A stretch of 64,000 nucleotides of DNA from Flammeovirga sp. EKP202 (GTDB lineage: Bacteria > Bacteroidota > Bacteroidia > Cytophagales > Flammeovirgaceae), in assembly GCF_014534745.1 (NCBI RefSeq), contig NZ_JACVVP010000008.1, forward strand, positions 152,853 to 216,852, in the 5' to 3' direction. Shown one piece after another: positions 8,873-17,777 of the stretch (position 1 is its first letter; every line of letters starts with the position of its first letter). The notes under the pieces are model-generated. The model was not told the origin of the DNA and made no database searches. It saw only the letters and a list, made by a program, of their open reading frames with translations. The position numbers were made by a program, and so were the translations under genes.

Positions 8873-9358
8873 TTATTGAACTTCGTAAACACCATAAAAT
8901 TTGATGCCTCTAGTTCTAGCGTTGGAAGCACGTTGAGCTTCAAAAGGATCATCACCCATTCTGTATGATCTACAAGTTCCTCCAATAACTTCAATTTCCT
9001 GACCAAATGGGCCGTTAAACCAAGCGCCATCACCAGCTCCAGCTTCAGAGTCATCTTCAAAAGCTTGTACAGTATATTTTCCAGGAGATAATTGAGCAGT
9101 GAAAATACTACTCATTGTTGTTCCTCCGCAAGCAGGGTTGTTTGCTGCTTGAATTAAAACTCCTCTAGTAATTTCAGTTGAGGTTCTACTATCAAAAATG
9201 ACAATTGTAATCGCTTGGTCCCCTAAGAAACCAGAGTTACTATCTGCCCAAAATGAAATGTCTCCAGGAATGATTTCTTCTTCTCCGTCACTACTACATG
9301 AGATAATAAATAAAGGAATTGAGATGAACAGTATGAGTTTAGAAATTAATTTTAACAT
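8873..9358 (-). CDS. hypothetical lipoprotein
   Basis: A 161-residue protein with a lipoprotein signal: a hydrophobic leader ending LFIISC, where the Cys near residue 21 would be lipidated, followed by a flexible acidic SSDGEEE linker. The mature part looks like one small beta-sandwich: FLGDQAITIVIFD, SPGKYTVQAFEDD, and two Cys (NPACGG and GGTCRSY) that could form a disulfide. I do not recognise a named family. The two Cys and the SPGKYTVQA pattern resemble bacterial Ig-like or transthyretin-like folds, but this is a guess. It is a single gene, convergent with moaA. Confidence 0.65.
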   Translation of the reverse strand: MLKLISKLILFISIPLFIISCSSDGEEEIIPGDISFWADSNSGFLGDQAITIVIFDSRTSTEITRGVLIQAANNPACGGTTMSSIFTAQLSPGKYTVQAFEDDSEAGAGDGAWFNGPFGQEIEVIGGTCRSYRMGDDPFEAQRASNARTRGIKFYGVYEVQ

Positions 9359-9495
9359 GATGAATTATTCTAAATGATTAAATTTGCACTAATTGGATGA
9401 TTAGTTATTTGAATTATTAAATAAATAATGATTAAGACAAAAATAATAATCGTTTAATAAAACTGACAATTAAAGTATTTAATCGGACAAGAAAA

Positions 9496-10230
9496 ATGAC
9501 TAACAGTGCAAAATATTTTGATGAGATTGTTCAATCTAGACGATCTGTGCGTATTTACGATCAAGAATCAGATTTTGATCATAGTGCAGTACAAAGAAGT
9601 CTTGAAAGGGCAACTCTCTCCCCCAACAGTTCTAATATGCAAATGTGGGAGTTCTACAGAATTACTTCTGAGGACTTAAAAAAGGAAGTAGCGGAAAATT
9701 GTATGCGTCAAAAGGCGGCAACAACTGCTAGAGAATTGGTATTATTTGTTGTTAGACCAAAGCTATGGAAAGAAAGAGCTGCTTTCAACCTTGAAAAAAT
9801 GAAGGCTTCTTTTCCAGAAGATATGCCACAAAAAGATAAAGACAGAGCTTTGAGTTATTATGAGAAGTTGGTCCCTATCTTGTATAACAACGATAATTTT
9901 GGTGGATTAAAAAGCTTTTTCAAAAAAGTATATGCATGGTACGTTGGATTTAAAAAGCCCATGTACAGACAGGTGACCAAAACGGATGTTCGCATCACAT
10001 TGCATAAGAGTGTGTCATTGGCGGCAATGACTTTCATGTATAGTATGAAAGCAGAAGGATATGATACCTGTCCAATGGAAGGATTTGATAGTAAAAGAAT
10101 CAAGAAGCTTTTAGATCTTCCAAAAGATGCAGAAATCAGTATGGTGATTGGTTGTGGGGTCGCCGCTGAAGGTGGTATTTACAATGAAAGAACTAGGGTT
10201 TCGAAGGAAAAAGTAATTTTTGAAAAATAG
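9496..10230 (+). CDS. nitroreductase family protein
   Basis: A 244-residue FMN-type oxidoreductase fold. SRRSVRIY near residue 14 is the usual phosphate-binding start of nitroreductases, and ATLSPNSSNMQMWEFY matches the conserved SPSSxNxQPW region. Late motifs CPMEGFDSKRIKKLL and EISMVIGCGVAAE are also typical. A lysine-rich insert at about 95-160 is longer than in small nitroreductases, as in larger Bacteroidota members. The true electron acceptor is not known; the family reduces nitro groups, quinones and flavins with NAD(P)H. It is a single gene with an AT-rich leader, ending before a complex hairpin region. Confidence 0.85.
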   Translation: MTNSAKYFDEIVQSRRSVRIYDQESDFDHSAVQRSLERATLSPNSSNMQMWEFYRITSEDLKKEVAENCMRQKAATTARELVLFVVRPKLWKERAAFNLEKMKASFPEDMPQKDKDRALSYYEKLVPILYNNDNFGGLKSFFKKVYAWYVGFKKPMYRQVTKTDVRITLHKSVSLAAMTFMYSMKAEGYDTCPMEGFDSKRIKKLLDLPKDAEISMVIGCGVAAEGGIYNERTRVSKEKVIFEK

Positions 10231-10250
10231 GATTATTCAATAATATTATA

Positions 10251-10344
10251 GAAAGAGCTATCATTATTTTAGGAAGCTATTATGATTGATATTAAACTAA
10301 AAATATCACTCTAATAGCTTTTTAATGAAATATTGATAGCTCTT
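10251..10344. terminator. nested double hairpin between convergent genes
   Basis: Outer arms AGAGCTATCA (10254-10263) and TGATAGCTCT (10334-10343) enclose a second pair, AAGCTATTA (10274-10282) and TAATAGCTT (10312-10320), which itself encloses GATATT/AATATC. The inner hairpin is followed by TTTT on the plus strand. It likely ends both neighbouring transcripts. Confidence 0.6.
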
Positions 10345-10347
10345 CTT

Positions 10348-10785
10348 TTATTCCGTTATAACTTCTTCTTCGATCAAGCCTAAGTATTTTACAGTCAGAT
10401 TGCTGTTTTTGTGTGATGGATGGAATAAAGTTTTCAAATTTATCGTTTGTCCATCGTTATTTAGTAAGATTCTAAATAAGGCTTGCTCATTAGGGTTTTG
10501 TTCCTTTACCCATAAGTATTTATAGTCTTTTAGATCAATAGGATCATCATCAACTGTATTAATATAGGCTACTTCTGAAATTAGAACTTCTTTGTTATAA
10601 AAATCCCAAGTGATAAGATGTGGGTTCTTTAATTGTTGACTTACGACCTTGATAAAGTGTAAGTTAGAGACCTTTGCAACGTCTTTTCTGTGACTGATTT
10701 GTTCCCAAATTGCGGAAATTTCGGTATTATTCACGGTATTAAAAAATTGTTGTTCGAACTTTGTTTTTGTTTTATAACGTTTCAA
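10348..10785 (-). CDS. hypothetical protein
   Basis: A 145-residue protein without signal peptide or membrane segment; basic at the N-terminus (MKRYKTKTKFEQQF) and acidic at the C-terminus (GLIEEEVITE). It has a plausible soluble mixed alpha/beta composition, with ITWDFYNKEVLISEVAYINT and YKYLWVKEQNPNEQALFRI stretches. I do not recognise a family. It is a lone minus-strand gene, convergent with the nitroreductase and divergent from the nqr operon. Coding is supported by its length, clean stop next to a hairpin, and residue composition like its neighbours. Confidence 0.6.
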   Translation of the reverse strand: MKRYKTKTKFEQQFFNTVNNTEISAIWEQISHRKDVAKVSNLHFIKVVSQQLKNPHLITWDFYNKEVLISEVAYINTVDDDPIDLKDYKYLWVKEQNPNEQALFRILLNNDGQTINLKTLFHPSHKNSNLTVKYLGLIEEEVITE

Positions 10786-10920
10786 TATACAATATATGAT
10801 ATAATAGTCATTTTAAATAATTTGTTAATTCCTAAAAATATATTCATTGTTATTCAGGATTTTTTGAAAATTTGACGAAAATCACTAGCCAATTAAGTTT
10901 CAAAGCAGATATGAATTTAT

Positions 10921-10928
10921 TAAGTTTG
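10921..10928 (+). promoter_or_regulatory. candidate -7 element of the nqr operon
   Basis: TAAGTTTG matches TAnnTTTG and lies 46 bases before nqrA. The -33 position, 19 bases upstream, reads TTTC instead of TTTG. Confidence 0.4.
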
Positions 10929-10974
10929 CACATAAAAATATAGGAGCGTTTACTCTGTCACTCGATAATATCCG

Positions 10975-12333
10975 ATGTCTAATAACGTGAAATTAAAAAA
11001 AGGGTTTGATATCAAACTAGTAGGCGAGGCTGCAGAAAGCATCGCTAAGAATATTGATACACCCACAACATTTGCCATTAAACCAGAGGACTTCCCTGGG
11101 ATGATTCGTCCTAAGGCTGTGGTTAAAGTAGGCGAGAAAGTAAAGGCAGGTGACCCAATCTTAATTGATGGGAAATTAGAAGAAGTTAAATATACATCAC
11201 CTGTAAGCGGCGAAATCGTTGAAATCCAACGTGGAGAACGCCGTAAGTTACTTGCAGTCGTAGTTAAAGCTGACGCGCAAGTAGAATACAAAGAGTTCCC
11301 TGTGAAACCTATCGATCAGGTTAGCAAAGAAGAAGCACAAGCTATTCTTCTTGAAAGTGGTGTGTGGCCGCAATTAGTGCGTCGTCCATATGCTGTTGTT
11401 GCTAACCCTTCAGATACACCAAGAGCTTTATTTGTATCAGCATTTGATAGCCATCCTTTGGCACCAAATTATGAGTTCACTTTGAAAGGTCAAGAAAGCT
11501 TTATCCAAGCTGGTATTGATGTATTGAAAAAGTTTGCTCCTAAGGTGTACCTTGGATTAAGTGGTTCAAAATCTTCTGCATTGTTTGATGGTCTTGCAGG
11601 CGTTGAGAAAAACAAATTCTCAGGTCCTCATCCAGCAGGTAACGTAGGTGTGCAAATTCACCACACTGCACCTGTTACAAGTGCTAATGATGTAGTTTGG
11701 ACTATTTCTCCAGAAGGTTTAGCTCAAGTAGGTAAACTTTTCAAAGAAGGTAAATATGATGCCAAAAGAATCATTGCAGTAGCTGGTCCTAAAGTTGATA
11801 AGCCAGAGTATGTTGAAACATACGCAGGTGTAAACTTAGAGACAATCTCAGTAGCGAAAATCAAAGGTGATAATGTTCGTGTAGTTTCAGGAAACGTTTT
11901 AACAGGTTATGCTGTTGGTAAGAACGGATTCTTGGGTTATTATTCTAACATGGTTACTGCCCTTGAGGAAGGAAATAAAGCACGTTTCTTCTTATCAGAT
12001 GGGTGGTTAGCACCAATCACAAGCCGTTTAAGCTTCCACAAAGCGTTCGGTTTATTAGGTAGCACTTCTAAGAAGTATGCACTTGATACTAACACAAACG
12101 GTCAAGACAGACCATTTGCAGTAACAGGTAGCTTCGAGAAGGTAGTACCTATGGATATTTATCCAATGTACTTGTTGAAAGCTATCCTTGCTTATGATTA
12201 TGAGAATATGGAGGCATTAGGAATCTATGAAGTAGCAGAAGAGGATTTAGCTCTTTGTGAATTCATTGACGTTTCTAAGCACGATATTCAAAAGATTGTA
12301 CGTCAAGGTTTAGATACAATGCGTTTGGATTAA
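10975..12333 (+). CDS. nqrA: Na+-translocating NADH:quinone reductase subunit A
   Basis: A 452-residue soluble subunit of the six-subunit sodium-pumping NADH:quinone oxidoreductase at the inner membrane. The N-terminus (KLKKGFDIKLVGEA, DFPGMIRPKAVVKVGEKVKAG is represented by FPGM and KPGD-like KAGDPILI) has the barrel-sandwich domain seen in NqrA and RnfC. PVSGEIVEIQRGERRKL and VWTISPEGLAQVGKLF are typical, as is the closing ALCEFIDVSKHDIQ. Length matches the family (about 445-450). ATG 10975 is preceded by a candidate promoter. First gene of nqrABCDE, with 41 bases before nqrB. Confidence 0.95.
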   Translation: MSNNVKLKKGFDIKLVGEAAESIAKNIDTPTTFAIKPEDFPGMIRPKAVVKVGEKVKAGDPILIDGKLEEVKYTSPVSGEIVEIQRGERRKLLAVVVKADAQVEYKEFPVKPIDQVSKEEAQAILLESGVWPQLVRRPYAVVANPSDTPRALFVSAFDSHPLAPNYEFTLKGQESFIQAGIDVLKKFAPKVYLGLSGSKSSALFDGLAGVEKNKFSGPHPAGNVGVQIHHTAPVTSANDVVWTISPEGLAQVGKLFKEGKYDAKRIIAVAGPKVDKPEYVETYAGVNLETISVAKIKGDNVRVVSGNVLTGYAVGKNGFLGYYSNMVTALEEGNKARFFLSDGWLAPITSRLSFHKAFGLLGSTSKKYALDTNTNGQDRPFAVTGSFEKVVPMDIYPMYLLKAILAYDYENMEALGIYEVAEEDLALCEFIDVSKHDIQKIVRQGLDTMRLD

Positions 12334-12374
12334 TTTGGTGTACTATTAAAAATTAGTTTAATATCTTATAAGAC

Positions 12375-13574
12375 ATGAAATTCATTCACGATCTCATAGA
12401 AAAACAAAAGCCTATGTTCGAAAAGGGTGGTAAGCTGGAGAAGCTTTACTATGTTTTCGAAGCAGGTGAAACGTTTATGTTCACTCCTCCGGATGTGACT
12501 AAAGCGAAAGGTGTTCAGGTACGTGATGCAGTAGATTTAAAGCGTGTGATGATGACTGTAGTTATCGCACTTCTTCCTGCTATCATTTTCGGTTTATGGA
12601 ACGTAGGTTACCAACACCACATTGCAACTGGTGAAGCTGCATCAGTTGGAGAGCAATTGTTAATTGGTTTACAATTATCGTTACCAATTATTATCGTTTC
12701 TTATGCAGCAGGTGGTACTGTAGAGGCCGCTTTCGCCGTATTTAGAAATCACCCTATCACAGAGGGTTTCTTAGTAACAGGTATCCTTATTCCATTAGTA
12801 TTACCAGCAACTATTCCATTATGGCAAGTTGGTTTAGCTTCAGCTTTCGCTGTATTAGTAGCTAAAGAGGTATTCGGTGGTGTAGGTATGAATATTTTGA
12901 ACGTAGCATTAACTGCTCGTGCATTCTTATACTTCGCTTATCCAGCAGCGATTTCAGGTGATAAAGTTTGGACTTACCTTGGTGAAGGAACATCTACAGT
13001 AGATGGTTTCACTGGTGCTACATTCTTAGGTTTAGCGGTTGAAGCTCAAAACCAAGGAGTTGCAGTTGCAGACTTCGTAGGTAAAGCTGCTCACTGGGCT
13101 TCAGATCCAATGAGTTTATTTATCGGTACAATCCCTGGTTCAATTGGTGAAACTTCTGCTTTAATGTGTTTGATTGGTGCATTAGTATTAATCTGGACTA
13201 AAGTAGCTGATTATAGAATCATCATTTCTGGTATCTTAGGTGCATTAGCAATGGGTGTTTTATTAAACGTTCTTGCTCCAGAAGGTGCTACTTACTTACA
13301 AATGCCAGCTTACTACCACTTAATCGTTGGTGGTTTCGCTTTCGGTATTGTGTTTATGGCGACAGACCCAGTTTCTGCTTCGCAAACAAACTCAGGTAAG
13401 TGGATTTATGGTGCGTTAATCGGTGTAATGACGGTAATTATCCGTGTGTTAAACCCAGCGTATCCAGAGGGAATCATGTTAGCTATTCTTCTTATGAACG
13501 TATTAGCTCCATTGATCGACCATTATGTAGTAAATGCAAACAAAAAACGAAGATTAAAACGTGCAACAGTCTAA
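12375..13574 (+). CDS. nqrB: Na+-translocating NADH:quinone reductase subunit B
   Basis: A 399-residue integral membrane subunit with about ten hydrophobic segments. It binds riboflavin and a covalently bound FMN, and contains part of the sodium pathway. The FMN-attachment Thr is in GFTGATFLG near residue 215. GGVGMNILNVALTARAFLYFAYP and FMATDPVSASQT (a highly conserved loop) confirm the family. The last 14 bases overlap the start of nqrC, suggesting translational coupling. Length is close to the usual 400-415. Confidence 0.95.
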   Translation: MKFIHDLIEKQKPMFEKGGKLEKLYYVFEAGETFMFTPPDVTKAKGVQVRDAVDLKRVMMTVVIALLPAIIFGLWNVGYQHHIATGEAASVGEQLLIGLQLSLPIIIVSYAAGGTVEAAFAVFRNHPITEGFLVTGILIPLVLPATIPLWQVGLASAFAVLVAKEVFGGVGMNILNVALTARAFLYFAYPAAISGDKVWTYLGEGTSTVDGFTGATFLGLAVEAQNQGVAVADFVGKAAHWASDPMSLFIGTIPGSIGETSALMCLIGALVLIWTKVADYRIIISGILGALAMGVLLNVLAPEGATYLQMPAYYHLIVGGFAFGIVFMATDPVSASQTNSGKWIYGALIGVMTVIIRVLNPAYPEGIMLAILLMNVLAPLIDHYVVNANKKRRLKRATV

Positions 13575-14292
13575 CGGTTATGTCATCGGTTTTGCGGTAG
13601 CAATGACAGTTATCCTTGGTGGTATCTTGTCGTTTACTGCAGTTTCTCTTAACGAGAGACAAAAGGAAGAAGTAGCTTTGGATACTAAAAAGCAAATTAT
13701 GCTTTCAGTACTTCCAGAAATGAGCGAATCTCCAAAGTCAGAAATTGCTAAAGTATATGATAGTCGTATCCAAGTTGTTGGTATCGATGGTCAAGCAATT
13801 GACGCTGCTGTTCTTGAGAAATTAGATATTTCTAAAGAGTGGAAAAAATTAAAGAAAAACCAACCTGCAATTTTACCTATTTACAAATTCATGAGTAAAG
13901 ATGGTAGTAGTGTAGAAAGTTATATCTTACCTATGTATGGTTATGGTCTTTGGAATGACATCTGGGGTTACTTTGCCTTAGAGTCTGACATGAATACTGT
14001 AAAAGGTGTGGTATTCTCTCACAAAGGTGAAACTCCTGGTTTAGGAGCTAGAATTGGTGATAAAGAGGTACAAGACCGATATATTGGTAAAAAGATCTTT
14101 GTTAATGGTGAGTTAAAGCCTACTTTCATGGTAAAAGGTGAAGGTAAAACAGGTTTGCCTGATTATGAGGTAGACGGTTTATCAGGTGCAACTCTTACTG
14201 CAATTGGTCTTAATGAAATGGTTGATAGATACTTGAATCAATATAAGCCATTCTTGGAAAAAGGTGCTTCTGCGGTTTCAATGGCCCAGTAG
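13561..14292 (+). CDS. nqrC: Na+-translocating NADH:quinone reductase subunit C
   Basis: A 243-residue subunit with one N-terminal membrane helix (about residues 7-27) and a periplasmic FMN-binding domain. The flavin-attachment Thr lies in the SGAT motif of DGLSGATLTAIG near residue 206. GETPGLGARIGD and VDGLSGAT are the FMN-binding-domain hallmarks. The start is GTG at 13561, inside the nqrB end; it gives QQSNGYVIGFAVAMTVIL directly before the helix, so a later start would cut the helix. NqrC moves electrons between the membrane flavins. Confidence 0.94.
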   Translation: MQQSNGYVIGFAVAMTVILGGILSFTAVSLNERQKEEVALDTKKQIMLSVLPEMSESPKSEIAKVYDSRIQVVGIDGQAIDAAVLEKLDISKEWKKLKKNQPAILPIYKFMSKDGSSVESYILPMYGYGLWNDIWGYFALESDMNTVKGVVFSHKGETPGLGARIGDKEVQDRYIGKKIFVNGELKPTFMVKGEGKTGLPDYEVDGLSGATLTAIGLNEMVDRYLNQYKPFLEKGASAVSMAQ

Positions 14293-14335
14293 TTCGCAAT
14301 TTGTTCACTATAGAATATAACAAAAAACGAAAAAA

Positions 14336-14983
14336 ATGAGCACAGAAACTGTAGCAGCAAAAAAGTCAGAAGCTTTATTCTCGAAGAGAAGAAAAGCAAT
14401 CGTGACTGATCCTTTGGACGATGATAACCCAGTAACAGTACAAGTATTGGGTATCTGTTCTGCCTTAGCGGTAACTTCAAAGTTAGAGCCAACATTGGTA
14501 ATGTCAATTGCGGTAACATTCGTAATTATCTTCTCTAACTTAATCGTATCGCTTTTACGTAATGCAATTCCTCAACGTATCCGTATCATCGTGCAGTTGG
14601 GTATTGTAGCATCACTTGTAATTATCGTAGACCAAGTATTGAAAGCTTACCTTTATGATGTATCAAAAGTAGTAGGTGTATATGTAGGTCTGATCATTAC
14701 AAACTGTATTGTAATGGGACGTCTTGAAGCATTCGCAATGGCTAACAAGCCTTACGATTCAATTCTTGACGGTCTTGGTTCTTCATTCGGATATGCATGG
14801 GTAATCTTGGTTGTAGCTTTCTTTAGAGAGTTATTCGGATCAGGTACTTTATTTGATATCCGCGTTTTACCAGAAGCTTATGTAAACAATGGTTTAATGA
14901 CATCTCCAGTAGGTGCATTCATCATCATTGGTTTAATCATCTGGGTACAACGTGCAAGAAACGGTTACGTAGAAGAGGCTTAG
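14336..14983 (+). CDS. nqrD: Na+-translocating NADH:quinone reductase subunit D
   Basis: A 215-residue membrane subunit with six predicted helices, homologous to NqrE and to RnfE/RnfA. The motifs LGICSALAVTSKLEPTLVM and GLIITNCIVMGRLEAFAM contain the conserved Cys residues (GICSAL and TNCIVMGR) that with NqrE ligate an intramembrane iron centre. FFRELFGSG is also conserved. The N-terminal 35 residues are longer and more charged than in Vibrio. It follows nqrC after 43 bases and precedes nqrE by 29 bases. Confidence 0.94.
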   Translation: MSTETVAAKKSEALFSKRRKAIVTDPLDDDNPVTVQVLGICSALAVTSKLEPTLVMSIAVTFVIIFSNLIVSLLRNAIPQRIRIIVQLGIVASLVIIVDQVLKAYLYDVSKVVGVYVGLIITNCIVMGRLEAFAMANKPYDSILDGLGSSFGYAWVILVVAFFRELFGSGTLFDIRVLPEAYVNNGLMTSPVGAFIIIGLIIWVQRARNGYVEEA

Positions 14984-15012
14984 AACAATCATCTTAAAAA
15001 AACGATCACAAA

Positions 15013-15624
15013 ATGGATTTATTAAATCTTGCAATTAAGTCGATCTTTATCGACAACATGGTGTTCGCCTACTTCTTAGGAATGTGTTCTTATTTGGCCG
15101 TATCTAAGAAAGTGGACACAGCGTTAGGTCTTGGTTTGGCAGTAACGTTCGTATTGACGATTACTGTACCACTAAACTGGTTAGTATATAACTATATCTT
15201 AAAAGAAGGTGCATTAACTTGGTTAGGCGAGCAATATGCAGGCGTAAGCTTAGACTTCTTAACATATATTCTTTTCATTGCTGTTGTAGCATCTACAGTA
15301 CAGTTGGTGGAAATGATTATCGAGAAATTCTCACCATCACTTTATGGTTCATTAGGTATCTTCCTTCCTTTGATTGCAGTAAACTGTTCAATCTTAGGTG
15401 CAGCATTCTTCATGGTGCCAAGAGAGTACTCTATCGTTGAAGCAGGTGTTTATGGTTTCTCATCAGGTATTGGTTGGTTAATCGCGATCATCGCATTAGC
15501 AGCTATCCGTGAGAAGATGAAATATTCAAACGTACCAGCTCCTTTAAGAGGATTAGGTATCACTTTCATCATTACAGGTTTGATGGGATTGGCATTTATG
15601 TCATTCATGGGTATTGCTCTATAA
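15013..15624 (+). CDS. nqrE: Na+-translocating NADH:quinone reductase subunit E
   Basis: A 203-residue six-helix membrane subunit, the inverted-topology partner of Nqr[22 protein letters not shown] and the [12 protein letters not shown] motif contain the paired Cys residues ([15 protein letters not shown]) used for the intramembrane iron centre. It ends 19 bases before a strong hairpin terminator. nqrF, which normally comes next and encodes the NADH- and FAD-binding iron-sulfur subunit, is not found here or elsewhere in the window. Confidence 0.94.
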   Translation: MDLLNLAIKSIFIDNMVFAYFLGMCSYLAVSKKVDTALGLGLAVTFVLTITVPLNWLVYNYILKEGALTWLGEQYAGVSLDFLTYILFIAVVASTVQLVEMIIEKFSPSLYGSLGIFLPLIAVNCSILGAAFFMVPREYSIVEAGVYGFSSGIGWLIAIIALAAIREKMKYSNVPAPLRGLGITFIITGLMGLAFMSFMGIAL

Positions 15625-15643
15625 GATATATAGAAATATCACC

Positions 15644-15677
15644 AAAAGGCATATTCTTCGGAGTATGCCTTTTTTTA
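15644..15677 (+). terminator. terminator after nqrE, UUCG tetraloop
   Basis: AAAAGGCATATTC and GAGTATGCCTTTT pair (one U-G) around a C(UUCG)G tetraloop and are followed by a T run. It closes the operon directly after nqrE. Confidence 0.9.
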
Positions 15678-15715
15678 TGCTTTGAAAATTAGGTAAATAT
15701 TAGCACTTTCGAATT

Positions 15716-15955
15716 ATGAAAATATTGCTATTTGGTATCACCAAGGATATTATAGGAAGTTCAACTCTTGATTATACAGTGGATCAGACTGATTTAACTT
15801 CGGAGAGTTTGCTGGAACTTCTAAAAGAAAAATATCCTGAATTAAGTAAGCTGAGGTCTATTGCTTTAGCAGTGAATGGAGAGCATGCAAATGGTACAGA
15901 AGTTATTTCTGACAAAGACGAAGTTGCTCTTATACCTCCTATGAGTGGAGGATGA
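15716..15955 (+). CDS. moaD: molybdopterin synthase small subunit MoaD
   Basis: A 79-residue ubiquitin-fold sulfur carrier. It ends in GG (PPMSGG), the double glycine that becomes a thiocarboxylate and delivers sulfur to the pterin precursor. ALAVNGEHANG and DKDEVALIPPMSGG are the classic MoaD C-terminal region. Length is standard. moaE begins 27 bases downstream, so the two subunits are made together. MoeB, needed to activate it, is not in the window. Confidence 0.93.
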   Translation: MKILLFGITKDIIGSSTLDYTVDQTDLTSESLLELLKEKYPELSKLRSIALAVNGEHANGTEVISDKDEVALIPPMSGG

Positions 15956-15982
15956 TTTTTTTAATGACCTTAAGATCTAATT

Positions 15983-16396
15983 ATGATTGCCTTACAAGAG
16001 ACGAAAGAAATAAATACAGCCTCAATAATCGATAGTGTAAAGTCTGATTACTGCGGTGCTATCGATGTTTTTATTGGAACCGTTAGAGATAACTTGGTTG
16101 GTAAAAAAGTAACCAAGCTGTTTTTTGAAGCTTATGAAACAATGGCTGTATCTGAATTACAGAAAATAGCGGATACTGTAAAAGAGAAGTTTAAAGCAGA
16201 TAAAGTAAGTATTGTACATGCTGTAGGAGATTGTGAAGTAGGTGAGATTGCGGTAGTGATTGCCGTTTCTACTCCACATCGTAAAGCAAGTTTTGAAGCC
16301 TGCGAGTATGCTATTGATACTTTAAAAGAAACAGTTCCTATTTGGAAAAGAGAATATTTTGAAGACGGTTCTCATTGGGTATTTTCTCACCCATAA
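15983..16396 (+). CDS. moaE: molybdopterin synthase catalytic subunit MoaE
   Basis: A 137-residue MoaE: FIGTVRDN, VTKLFFEAYETMA, SIVHAVGDCEVGEIAVVIAV represented by HAVGDCEVGE, STPHRKASFEACEYAID and the active-site region PIWKREYFEDGSHW with its catalytic Lys. With MoaD it converts cyclic pyranopterin monophosphate to molybdopterin. It is the second gene of the moaDE pair and is followed by a strong terminator shared with the convergent response regulator gene. Confidence 0.95.
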   Translation: MIALQETKEINTASIIDSVKSDYCGAIDVFIGTVRDNLVGKKVTKLFFEAYETMAVSELQKIADTVKEKFKADKVSIVHAVGDCEVGEIAVVIAVSTPHRKASFEACEYAIDTLKETVPIWKREYFEDGSHWVFSHP

Positions 16397-16440
16397 AAAA
16401 ATCCTCAATTCTAGTTTAAAGAGAATTGAGGATTTTCTTT
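16395..16440. terminator. bidirectional terminator moaE / response regulator
   Basis: ATCCTCAATTCT (16401-16412) pairs with AGAATTGAGGAT at 16422-16433; A and T runs on the two sides suit both converging genes. Confidence 0.85.
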
Positions 16441-16457
16441 TATAATAAAACTGAGAA

Positions 16458-17618
16458 TTATAAGAAAGCGTAACGCTCTACATCTTCTTTAGTAATTTCT
16501 GTTGGACTCATAATTGTCAATCTTTCGACCACGTTTCTGAGTTCTCTGATATTACCTGTCCATTCCGGTTCTTTCATCTTTTCTAAGGCATCCTCAGTGA
16601 TTTTTGTTTGAGGTTTTCCATATTCGCCAGCAATATCTTTCAGGAACTTCTGGATCAATAATGGAATATCCTCTTTACGATCTGCAAGAGAAGGAACTTT
16701 GATGACAATAACACTTAAACGGTGGTAAAGGTCTTCTCTGAAATCACCTGACTTAATCATGGCTTTTAAGTCTTTGTTTGTTGCGGCTACAACTCTTACA
16801 TTGACTTTGATTTCTTTATCACCACCCACTCTAGTGATTCTGTTTTCCTGCAAAGCTCTTAATACTTTCGCTTGAGCAGAAAGACTCATATCACCAATCT
16901 CATCCAAGAAAAGAGTACCTTCGTTGGCTTGTTCAAACTTGCCTATACGTTGTTTGTGAGCTGATGTAAATGATCCTTTTTCATGACCAAATAATTCACT
17001 TTCGATCAACTCAGAAGGAATAGCTGCACAGTTCACTTCTACTAGAGATTGTTTCGAACGAGGACTTTTACCGTGAATCCATCTTGCGACTAATTCTTTA
17101 CCAGCACCGTTCGGTCCAGTCACAAGAACTCTAGCTTCAGTTGGAGCTACTTTTTCAATAGTCTCCTTCATGTGAACTACAGGACTTGATGCCCCAATGA
17201 TATCATATTTTTTAGCGACTTGCTTTTTCAATACTTTAGTTTCTTGAACTAAAGATGATTTGTCCAATGCATTTCTGATCGCTAATAAAAGTCTATTTAA
17301 ATCAGGTGGTTTTGAGATAAAGTCAAAGGCACCTTTTTTAGTAGCATCGACAGCAATATCAATATTTGCGTGCGCAGAGATCATGATAAATTGAGGAGCT
17401 TTTCCCATCTCCATTGCTTTTGTAAGTACTTCAATACCATCTTTCTTTGGCATTTTTACATCACATAAAGCAACATCATAGTTATTAACGACTAATTTCT
17501 CAAGAGCTTCTTCTCCATCTTTAGCTTCGTCAATATCGTAGTTTTCGAATTCTAATATTTCTCTTAGGGTATAACGAATACTCTGTTCGTCATCTATGAT
17601 TAGAATTTTTTTTCCCAT
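16458..17618 (-). CDS. sigma-54-type response regulator without DNA-binding domain
   Basis: A 386-residue NtrC-like protein. Residues 1-120 are a receiver domain: acidic pair in LIIDDEQSIR, phospho-acceptor Asp in LCDVKMPKKDG, conserved Lys in FISKPPD. Residues 140-375 are an AAA+ domain: Walker A GPNGAGKE, the sigma-54 contact loop as GSFTSA (near 214-219, in place of the usual GAFTGA), Walker B GTLFLDEIGDM, RVVAATNKDL, REDLYHRL and sensor-II GNIRELRNVVE. It stops at EDVERYAFL, so the C-terminal Fis-type helix-turn-helix of most relatives is missing; usual length is 440-470. No partner kinase is adjacent. It may act from solution or only with sigma-54 bound near promoters. Confidence 0.9.
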   Translation of the reverse strand: MGKKILIIDDEQSIRYTLREILEFENYDIDEAKDGEEALEKLVVNNYDVALCDVKMPKKDGIEVLTKAMEMGKAPQFIMISAHANIDIAVDATKKGAFDFISKPPDLNRLLLAIRNALDKSSLVQETKVLKKQVAKKYDIIGASSPVVHMKETIEKVAPTEARVLVTGPNGAGKELVARWIHGKSPRSKQSLVEVNCAAIPSELIESELFGHEKGSFTSAHKQRIGKFEQANEGTLFLDEIGDMSLSAQAKVLRALQENRITRVGGDKEIKVNVRVVAATNKDLKAMIKSGDFREDLYHRLSVIVIKVPSLADRKEDIPLLIQKFLKDIAGEYGKPQTKITEDALEKMKEPEWTGNIRELRNVVERLTIMSPTEITKEDVERYAFL

Positions 17619-17777
17619 GATAGTTTTACTTAAATAAAAAATATATGCTCTTAAATTTCAGGGCAAATATAAATTGTGTTTTTAACTTTTGGAATCCTAT
17701 TTTTCTTAGACTTTGGTATGGTCTAATATTAAAATAGTGACTTAAAATTAATAGTTTGATGTGCGTATTAGTACTTT

